Source of the DNA: Anaerolineales bacterium
GTDB taxonomy: Bacteria; Chloroflexota; Anaerolineae; 4572-78; J111
Length of the DNA stretch: 9,306 nucleotides
Reading direction: 5' to 3'
NCBI GenBank assembly: GCA_012032575.1
Contig: JAAUSP010000286.1
Location: forward strand, 1-9,306
Shown: in pieces, positions 1 through 4,853 of the stretch
Layout of the letters: every line of letters begins with the position of its first letter
Position numbering within the stretch: position 1 is the stretch's first letter
The notes under the pieces: generated by a model
The model's database searches: none
What the model was told of the DNA's origin: nothing
Seen by the model: the letters and a program-made list of their open reading frames with translations, nothing else
Made by a program: the position numbers and the translations under genes

Positions 1-2
1 GC

Positions 3-842
3 GGCATCACCACTTCGCTCCTGGCCGGAAGTATTGGCGGGACGAAGGTGGCTAACGGGGCCGTAACTACCGACAAACTGGCTGCCAACTCAGTGGCCTC
101 TAATCAAATCGCCAATGGCGGTATTCAGCTAGTTGACCTGGCTCAGAATGACTGTATTGATACCCAAACGATGGCCTACTACTCCGGTATAGGCTGGAGT
201 TGCGCTAACGACGTCCCTACCGTAGTTTCGGCGGGGCCGGGAATTACCGTAAACGGTTACGACCTGTCGGCCCGTACCGGCAGCGGACTGCGTGTTACCG
301 CCGACATGATTGAGGCCAATTTTCTGCCGGTCAACAGTGGAACCGCCAGCGGCGGGGCCGGCTCGGCCACAACCGTCTCACGCAGTGACCACAATCACGA
401 TGATACGTATGTCAAAGCCAGTGATAGTCCCGGCAATGGGGTAAACGGTGATGTCACCGGCAGTTATTCGGCAGGTTTCAAGGTAACCGGCTTGCAAGGG
501 ATTCCCATCTTCAATACCACTCCTCAAAATAACCAAATTTTAAGCTATAACGGCAGCCAGTGGGCACCGACTGATTATGGTTTCCCTTTTGAAATTGACC
601 TTACATCGGTGGCAAATTCCGGTCGAGAAGATGCGGTAGGCCAGGTCTGGGCCACTTGTCCTGCGACGGATCGCTTGCTAGTAACCGGGGGTTGTCAATG
701 CGGCGGCTCAGGTGCGGAACGTACGATGGAACGCGCCTATCCGGTAGGCCAGTATACCTGGTTTTGTGACTGTATGAACGGCGGTGCAACAGCCGCAGGT
801 AATGAAGCTTTTGCTATGTGCATCAAGAATTCATATCCATAA
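3..842 (+). CDS. Fibre-like surface protein with Cys-rich C-terminal domain (5' end missing)
   Basis: The reading frame is open back to the first bases of the window, so this is the C-terminal 279 residues of a longer protein; a GTG at 48 is unlikely to be the true start. It opens with repeats of the type 'NGAVTTDKLAANSVASNQIA', which are common in bacterial and phage trimeric fibre proteins. Next come a 'TVNGYDLSARTGSGLRV' segment and an HxH motif (DHNHDDTYV, His codons at 390 and 396), which resembles the metal-binding HxH motif of phage tail fibres. A fibre-type segment follows ('GDVTGSY', 'VTGLQGIPI', 'ILSYNGSQWAP'). The last 80 or so residues form a separate domain with six cysteines (ATCPATDRLLVTGGCQC, WFCDC, MCIK), probably disulphide-bonded outside the cell. 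The likely role is a cell-surface fibre or adhesin. A phage tail fibre is possible, but the neighbouring genes are not phage-like. The exact family is not recognised. Confidence 0.8.
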   Translation, partial: GITTSLLAGSIGGTKVANGAVTTDKLAANSVASNQIANGGIQLVDLAQNDCIDTQTMAYYSGIGWSCANDVPTVVSAGPGITVNGYDLSARTGSGLRVTADMIEANFLPVNSGTASGGAGSATTVSRSDHNHDDTYVKASDSPGNGVNGDVTGSYSAGFKVTGLQGIPIFNTTPQNNQILSYNGSQWAPTDYGFPFEIDLTSVANSGREDAVGQVWATCPATDRLLVTGGCQCGGSGAERTMERAYPVGQYTWFCDCMNGGATAAGNEAFAMCIKNSYP

Positions 843-921
843 GTCTAATCTCTCAGGAAAGCAAAAAAGATAGTACTCGTTTTTTCTACCTGCCCAATCT
901 GCTCCCAACAAGGTTACCGTC

Positions 922-1377
922 ATGAAAAACATCTCACCTGTCCAAAATCATCCTCGTACACTGGGCCATAACCTATTTTTAGCTCGGTTCGGAGTTAAAC
1001 CTGTTCATCAATGGGGCCATTGGCTTATGGGATTGCTCCTGGCTTTACTTTCACTAGGCGGGGTAGTAGTGGCTTCAGCCCAGGGGGGGAGCTATGAATT
1101 GACCGCCTGGACAGTTGACGGCGGCGGCAAAGTGGAAATTACGGGGGGTGGTTACACTTTATTTAGCACAGCCGGTCAGCCGGAGCCGGTCCGGCCATTA
1201 GCAGTGGCAATTATACTCTGCAAAGTGGGTTCTGGCCCAGTAAAAATCCGCTGCACCTGGTGTATCTCCCTTTCGTCGTCAAGCCGGGCGGACCCGATCT
1301 GGTGGGCAGTTTTACCCTCAACCCGGCCGGACCGAACTTCAATGCAGGCCAGGCGGTGGTTATCAACGCAGTGGTAA
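922..1377 (+). CDS. Secreted CARDB-type protein, N-terminal part (frameshifted)
   Basis: This is the 5' part of a gene that appears to continue at 1260-1793 in another frame. The product starts with a long basic N-region and a hydrophobic stretch (residues 34-53, WLMGLLLALLSLGGVVVASA), with probable signal peptidase cleavage after ASA at residue 53. The mature part begins with a Trp/Gly-rich module (ELTAWTVDGGG, GGGYTLFSTAGQPEP, residues 58-90) common at the N-termini of secreted Chloroflexota proteins. In that family the module is normally followed by a second 'SGxYTLxSGFW' strand. Here that strand (SSGNYTLQSGFWPSK) is found in the next frame from about 1200. Everything this frame encodes after residue 93 (CKVGSGPVKIRCTW and on) is Cys/Arg/Ser-rich out-of-frame translation. 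The ATG at 922 has only a weak AAGG upstream. The module assignment is from memory of related proteins. Confidence 0.6.
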   Translation: MKNISPVQNHPRTLGHNLFLARFGVKPVHQWGHWLMGLLLALLSLGGVVVASAQGGSYELTAWTVDGGGKVEITGGGYTLFSTAGQPEPVRPLAVAIILCKVGSGPVKIRCTWCISLSSSSRADPIWWAVLPSTRPDRTSMQARRWLSTQW

Positions 1378-1793
1378 CCAACCAGGGTAATGTTCCGGCA
1401 AGTGCCTTTTGGGTTGATTTTTACATCAATCCGGCGGCAACACCAAGCGTCAACCATCCCTGGAATTCTCTGTGTGGAATGACTCCGTGCTATGGCCTGG
1501 CCTGGTACATTTCTGGCGGTCTGGGGCCAGGCCAAAGTATTAACCTCACTTCTACCCCCGGCAGTTATGCCGTCGACCATTCGATTTGGCCCGGTTATTT
1601 TGCCGCCGGGACCAGCCATTTGCATCTTTATGTGGATAGCTGGAATCCCGGTGTTAACAGCGGTGGGGTGAGTGAAAGCCGTGAAGACAATAATCTCTAC
1701 AGCCTGCCCGGCGGGGTAAGTGTGAGTGGTATGATGACTGCTACCGAATTGCCTGCGCCGGACAGTCTGCCTGATCGTCCGGCTCGTTATTAA
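1260..1793 (+). CDS. CARDB-domain secreted protein, C-terminal part (frameshifted)
   Basis: This is the 3' part of the gene that begins at 922; its real coding extends upstream in this frame to about 1197 (ISSGNYTLQSGFWPSKNPLHL), so the GTG at 1260 is not a true start. It begins with the motif VYLPFVVKPGG, then a CARDB-type adhesion domain: PDLVGSFTLNPAGPNFNAGQ, VVINAVVTNQGNVPASAFWV, FYINP, GPGQSINL and the closing ESREDNNLYSL. CARDB domains are Ig-like beta sandwiches found on bacterial surface proteins. Two cysteines (SLCGMTPCYG) could form a disulphide. The last 20 or so residues (TATELPAPDSLPDRPARY) look unstructured and there is no C-terminal membrane anchor, so the protein is probably released or held non-covalently. 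The stop at 1791 lies 29 bases before the next gene, which fits one transcript. Ligand unknown. Confidence 0.7.
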   Translation: MYLPFVVKPGGPDLVGSFTLNPAGPNFNAGQAVVINAVVTNQGNVPASAFWVDFYINPAATPSVNHPWNSLCGMTPCYGLAWYISGGLGPGQSINLTSTPGSYAVDHSIWPGYFAAGTSHLHLYVDSWNPGVNSGGVSESREDNNLYSLPGGVSVSGMMTATELPAPDSLPDRPARY

Positions 1794-1822
1794 AAATGTA
1801 ACCCTCTGGAACGGATACAACC

Positions 1823-2704
1823 ATGGATACTATCTCACAATTTGAACAAAACTATCGGCGTTTGCTAGAAGATGCTGAGGCCGGGAAGATAAGCCAGGAG
1901 GCTCTGGCTGCGGCCCTGGATGCTCTCCAATTTCAAGATGAGCAGGGACGCCACTGGGTTATGGGTACTCAAAACCAAACCTGGTATTATCATAATGGGC
2001 AATCCTGGCAAACAGGAAACCCGTACCGATTTCAAAAAGTCGTTCTGTCAGAAATTCCGGTTGGTAGGCAGCCGAGAGTATCCGGCTTTTACCGGATCGG
2101 CTTTGCCCTGCTGAGTTTGGTCGTTCTGATCTTGTTGCCCTTATTTATACTGCCAATGGCCGGAGCTGCCCCTGGTAATCTACCCCCTTTAGCCCCATCC
2201 CCGCGTCCGCCCCTTTCTGGGGATGACAAAAAAGATGGGGGAGGAGGCTCCACCGGTGCTATTTACGGCACAATCACCGACTTGAGCACCAATCTACCTG
2301 GAGCCGGGGTTGAGGTTTCTATTAACGGCCAAATTGTCCGCACGGATGGGGCAGGGCGCTATTCGATCACCGGATTGAATGCCGGCAACTACACTGTAAC
2401 ACCAGAAATGAGGGGCCAGGGTACCCCTGCTCAGACCCCGGTCTCCGTTTATGTGGATGGTATCAACAGTATCACGGTAGATTTGGGGTACTATAGCGGA
2501 CCACCACCCACCGCTACCCCTCAGCCTTCACCCACCTTTACCCCAACCCCACGCCCGGCCGCGACGATTTCGCCCCAGGCCAGCCCAACCGCGATGCCGC
2601 CGTCGGGAGGAGTCATCGAAGATCGGTCGGTAGTCATTATCGGCCTTGGCTTGTTACTGGTTGGCTGGGGCTGGGTGTTATCCCAAGAAAGGATCAGTCT
2701 CTAA
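1823..2704 (+). CDS. Membrane protein with carboxypeptidase-regulatory-like beta domain and C-terminal TM
   Basis: This 293-residue product has no N-terminal signal peptide. Residues 1-35 form an acidic predicted helix (QFEQNYRRLLEDAEAGKISQ). Residues 36-70 hold a small aromatic module (LQFQDEQGRHWVMGT, TWYYHNGQSWQTGNPYRF) that recurs at the N-termini of Chloroflexota membrane proteins. A transmembrane helix spans about 91-114. Residues 145-223 form a carboxypeptidase-regulatory-like/SdrB-type beta sandwich (AIYGTITDLSTNLPGAGVEV, TDGAGRYSITGLNAGNYTV). A Thr/Pro linker (227-258) leads to MPPSGG and a second hydrophobic helix (269-286) with a short tail. The likely topology is a cytoplasmic N-terminus, external beta domain and C-terminal anchor. 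MPPSGG plus helix resembles a degenerate sortase signal but lacks the LPxTG core. The gene is intact, unlike its neighbours, and its stop is 3 bases before the next start. Function unknown; a surface anchor or sensor is possible. Confidence 0.8.
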   Translation: MDTISQFEQNYRRLLEDAEAGKISQEALAAALDALQFQDEQGRHWVMGTQNQTWYYHNGQSWQTGNPYRFQKVVLSEIPVGRQPRVSGFYRIGFALLSLVVLILLPLFILPMAGAAPGNLPPLAPSPRPPLSGDDKKDGGGGSTGAIYGTITDLSTNLPGAGVEVSINGQIVRTDGAGRYSITGLNAGNYTVTPEMRGQGTPAQTPVSVYVDGINSITVDLGYYSGPPPTATPQPSPTFTPTPRPAATISPQASPTAMPPSGGVIEDRSVVIIGLGLLLVGWGWVLSQERISL

Positions 2705-2707
2705 ACC

Positions 2708-3043
2708 GTGAAGTGGATTTTTATTTTACTTTTATTAGCTGGGATGGGCCTGATCCTGACGAGCTGGGGTGATGCTCAGGCTAAAAAAACGCCTACCTCT
2801 ACTCCTTCACCAACCGCCACCAGCGACTTCAGTTTTTACCAGGCTCACAATAAGGCTACCCCGACCCCTATTCCTACACTTTCGTCCGCCCCGGCGTCGG
2901 CCTGCCCGCTGTCTGATTTGTGGACCGGTATTCATATTTCGGCCAGCGGCAGCTACACCGAAACCGAAAGTGCCGCCGCCGGGCCAATGGTTTGCCGGAT
3001 CCAACCCGGTTCGTGTGCTTATCATCTTTGGTGGGCAACCTAA
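2708..3043 (+). CDS. Signal peptide and linker of the Hedgehog-like protein (frameshifted N-terminal part)
   Basis: The GTG start lies 3 bases after the previous stop, with AAAGGA 14 bases upstream, which suggests translational coupling. Residues 1-25 are a signal peptide (MKWIFILLLLAGMGLILTSW, then GDAQA) with likely cleavage after AQA. A Thr/Pro/Ser linker follows (KKTPTSTPSPTATS, KATPTPIPTLSSAPA), then ACPLSDLWTGIHISASGSYT and about 40 residues that match no family I recognise. The frame stops at 3041, at the point where the frame one base back carries a conserved metal-binding domain that lacks its own export signal. The two pieces are therefore read as one gene. Its exact junction, somewhere in about 2990-3043, is not certain. 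Adding one C to the CC of 'caacctaaa' would give [15 protein letters not shown]. Confidence 0.6.
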   Translation: MKWIFILLLLAGMGLILTSWGDAQAKKTPTSTPSPTATSDFSFYQAHNKATPTPIPTLSSAPASACPLSDLWTGIHISASGSYTETESAAAGPMVCRIQPGSCAYHLWWAT

Positions 3044-3426
3044 ATTCAACGCTTAAGTTTAAACGGGAGGAAGAGGCAGCTTATGGCGACGAAGACCTGC
3101 TAATGCATCCGGCCATGCTCTTGCCACTCAGCCGCCTTAATCAACTGGTTCAGGAAGAGTGGGGCGGCACCGTACAATTGCGCATCACCGATGCCTATGA
3201 CTCTCTGCTTGAGCACGATCTGGGCCAGGCCGATGTGAACCGGCGAATTTCGCAGCATTTTGAAGGCCGCTCGGTTGATCTGACCACCTGGCCCATTGAT
3301 ACTGCTCGCTACCCACGTTTGTGCATCCTGGTCCATTGTGCCGGCTTTGCCTGGGTACACAATGAAGGCGATCATTGCCATGCCACCATCAAAGCTGAAA
3401 GTCTTTGCCACCAGTGTCAGGATTAG
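2920..3426 (+). CDS. Hedgehog N-terminal-domain-like / M15-type putative zinc peptidase domain
   Basis: From about 3037 this frame encodes a domain that lines up by eye with the animal Hedgehog signalling domain, itself related to bacterial M15/LAS zinc peptidases. Matches to Sonic Hedgehog, recalled from memory: [20 protein letters not shown] against [28 protein letters not shown] against [23 protein letters not shown] against [33 protein letters not shown] against [21 protein letters not shown]. The zinc ligands are present (His113, Asp120, His154 in this frame), as are the catalytic-type Glu149 and His152, and Asp91/Asp94 near the calcium site. The C-terminus has CHQC. There is no Hint autoprocessing domain. 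The M at 2920 is not the true start: residues 1-35 are Arg-rich out-of-frame translation, and the export signal lies at 2708 in the other frame. Likely activity is cell-wall peptide cleavage or metal-dependent binding outside the cell; the substrate is unknown. Confidence 0.75.
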   Translation: [168 protein letters not shown]

Positions 3427-3442
3427 CTGAGATTTAACAAAC

Positions 3443-3448
3443 AGGAGA
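3443..3448 (+). promoter_or_regulatory. Ribosome binding site for the TTG-started lipoprotein gene
   Basis: AGGAGA lies 8 bases before a TTG at 3456. It decides the start: no ATG or GTG nearby has a comparable site, and the TTG start places a hydrophobic signal sequence at the N-terminus. Confidence 0.7.
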
Positions 3449-3455
3449 ATAGCCC

Positions 3456-3857
3456 TTGAACAAGTGGATTAATCACTACTATTTTTACATCCTGGTTTTG
3501 TTATTGTTCAACTGCGCTTGCGGCCTTTCTGGTCCTGTGGCCTCATCCATCCAGCCAACCGTTAGCATGGTCAACTTTGCCGTTACCGTCATCGTACCGA
3601 ATACGGCTACCCCTACGGCTACTTTAACCCCAACTGCTACTTCATCACCCATCCCGATACCTACCTTGCCGCCCAGCCCAACCGCTACGCTTTCGCCAAT
3701 ACTTTCGCCCACATCTCCGCCGGTATCAACTGATATTGATCCAGCAGCGCTGATACCCCCCACCCCCACCCTTGCCTCCACCGCACCGAACCCACCCCGG
3801 CTGTTTCGCCCACCCCGGCTGGCCCGCCGCCGCCGGCTGGTTCAATTGAGCTGTTAG
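3456..3857 (+). CDS. Probable lipoprotein, N-terminal signal and Pro/Thr linker (frameshifted)
   Basis: Translation starts at TTG, set by the AGGAGA site upstream. Residues 1-20 are a signal sequence (YYFYILVLLLFNCACGLSG). Cys20 or Cys22 could be a lipidation site, though the lipobox is atypical (FNC or CAC). A long extracellular linker follows, rich in Thr, Pro, Ser and Ala (NTATPTATLTPTATSSPIPI, LPPSPTATLSPILSPTSPPV). From about residue 111 (NPPRLFRPPRLARRRRLVQL) the composition flips to Arg-rich, a sign that the frame is wrong. The frame one base back reads EPTPAVSPTPAGPPPPAG at the same place and continues into the next entry. One extra G in 'caccgaaccc' would give TLASTAPEPTPAVSPTPAG without a break. 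Confidence 0.65.
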   Translation: MNKWINHYYFYILVLLLFNCACGLSGPVASSIQPTVSMVNFAVTVIVPNTATPTATLTPTATSSPIPIPTLPPSPTATLSPILSPTSPPVSTDIDPAALIPPTPTLASTAPNPPRLFRPPRLARRRRLVQLSC

Positions 3858-3877
3858 CCCCCGAAAACAACACGGTT

Positions 3878-4393
3878 TTGGCCGCTAACATGAATGAGTT
3901 GGAATTTAAGTGGACCTGGCACGGCGATATAGCTCTGGAACGCTGTCAGGGGTTGCCGGAGTACGGCTTTGAAGTGAGGATTTGGCCGGCTCAAGACGGC
4001 TTTGGCCCTTTAGGCGCAATGGATGCAGCCAAAAATAAAGAAGACCCGTCTTTTGGCTGCAATGCCGAGAAGGGTATATACACCTACCTGTTAAAATATC
4101 TTCAAAGCAAACCGGGCGTTAAAACAGTTGGAGCCGGTAAATTTCTATGGGATGTGACTTTGGTGCGTTTGAATCCTTATCAACCGCTGTTGACCACCAC
4201 CCCACGTCTGTTTGAAATCTCGTTTGACTATCACGGTTTCCTTGATCCCTTTGGAGCCAAATTGAGCTGCACCGACTTTGGTTCCTGGGCCGAAGCCCAG
4301 GCCGTGTTTCTAGCTGCCGGAGGACCAGGCAAGGACTCCCATGAATTAGACCCGGATGGCGACGGTCGAGCCTGCAATGAGCTGCTAGACTGA
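3878..4393 (+). CDS. Beta-domain protein with C-terminal Excalibur calcium-binding domain (frameshifted C-terminal part)
   Basis: This is the 3' part of the gene starting at 3456. Its coding extends upstream in this frame to about 3790 (EPTPAVSPTPAG, SIELLAPENNTVLAANMNEL), so the TTG at 3878 is only the first available start. Residues 1-115 look like a beta-sandwich of the FN3/Ig type (LEFKWTWHGDIAL, YGFEVRIWPAQDGFGPLGAM, GAGKFLWDVTLVRLNP) with two cysteines. Residues 131-168 match the Excalibur domain: C-T-D-F, WAEAQAVFLAAGGPGKDSHE, then LDPDGDGRACNEL. Excalibur has conserved Cys residues and a DxDxDG calcium loop (DPDGDGRAC here), and is common at the C-termini of secreted nucleases and surface proteins. 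The preceding Hedgehog-like gene ends 29 bases before the start of this one. Role unknown; likely a calcium-binding surface protein. Confidence 0.75.
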   Translation: MAANMNELEFKWTWHGDIALERCQGLPEYGFEVRIWPAQDGFGPLGAMDAAKNKEDPSFGCNAEKGIYTYLLKYLQSKPGVKTVGAGKFLWDVTLVRLNPYQPLLTTTPRLFEISFDYHGFLDPFGAKLSCTDFGSWAEAQAVFLAAGGPGKDSHELDPDGDGRACNELLD

Positions 4394-4394
4394 C

Positions 4395-4686
4395 GAGAGG
4401 TATAGGGTGTCTGGCGGAATTGCCGCCGGTGTCTGTCACCTGGTTGGCTATCGGGGTGATTAGGTAGGCCGTCGTCGGGGCCATCCCAACCCTCGCCGGA
4501 CGCGACAATACTGTAGACCGTCTGCAACGTCAAGCCATCACCTGGCGGACTCACACCCGCCAGCGTGGCCAGTTGATCAAAGCCATTCGGGTCACTGACG
4601 CCACTCACTGTCAGGGCCAAGTCGCTCGCCTCAACCCCGGTCACGTCCCCGCTGAAAGTTACATCTGAGTATAACGCAGCCCCCAA
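4395..4686 (-). pseudogene. Decayed fragment of an Ig-like/cadherin-like repeat protein
   Basis: On the minus strand, about 4675 to 4455 reads YSDVTFSGDVTGVEASDLAL, TVSGVSDPNGFDQL and TVYSIVASGEGWDGPDDG. This is the pattern of bacterial Ig-like repeats of the type 'VTFSxxVTGVDxxDFxLT ... WDxxDNGTYTI ... NQVTDTGGN'. The last strand (YLITPIANQVTDTGGNSA, about 4457-4410) is in a different minus frame, so the reading frame is broken near 4457. There is no credible start, the repeat is a single partial unit, and it runs directly into the converging 3' end of the plus-strand gene that stops at 4393. I read it as the remnant of a larger repeat protein. An 8-base direct repeat (GGTGTCTG at 4406 and 4428) flanks a GGCGG/CCGCC hairpin at its end. 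The domain match is from memory of the family pattern. Confidence 0.55.
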
Positions 4687-4812
4687 TCAAATTCAAGTGT
4701 CAGAAATGTCATTGTTTTGTTGATGAATACAGGGTAACGAGTCAAGGACATAACAAGCAAAAGAGTTATAGTAGAGGATAAGACCATAAGGTTTCAGCTT
4801 CAACATCGGCGG

Positions 4813-4818
4813 TATAAT
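4813..4818 (+). promoter_or_regulatory. Candidate -10 element for the protease gene
   Basis: TATAAT, an exact consensus -10 hexamer, lies 35 bases before the ATG at 4854 in an AT-richer stretch with no coding. No good -35 is visible: GGTTTC sits 17 bases upstream and matches poorly. If used, transcription would begin near 4825 with a leader of about 29 bases. A second weaker option is TATAGT near 4767. Confidence 0.4.
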
Positions 4819-4842
4819 CCATTTGGGTCAACACATCTCCAC

Positions 4843-4848
4843 AGGAGG
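4843..4848 (+). promoter_or_regulatory. Ribosome binding site for the S8 protease gene
   Basis: AGGAGG is a full Shine-Dalgarno match, 5 bases before ATG 4854 and 8 bases before a second in-frame ATG at 4857. Either could be the start; the product differs by one Met. Confidence 0.8.
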
Positions 4849-4853
4849 ACGAC

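Noticed and set aside
863..885. AAAAAA...TTTTTT hairpin with AGTACT centre after the fibre gene, a possible terminator
   Set aside because: The stem is A-T only with a mismatched centre, so it would be weak. There is no GC-rich stem.
1176..1820. Open frame of 214 residues on the minus strand
   Set aside because: It lies opposite the CARDB gene, has no recognisable domain or start site, and its length follows from base composition of the real gene.
3058..3064. TTTAAAC slippery heptamer, in the right frame (T TTA AAC) to shift by -1 from the signal-peptide frame into the Hedgehog-like frame
   Set aside because: The signal-peptide frame already stops at 3041-3043, 15 bases earlier, so ribosomes would not reach it. 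I treat it as coincidence, worth recalling only if the stop proves to be an error.
4413..4427. GGCGG-AATTG-CCGCC hairpin after the Excalibur gene as a terminator
   Set aside because: No T-run follows on either strand and the bases fall inside the decayed minus-strand coding remnant.
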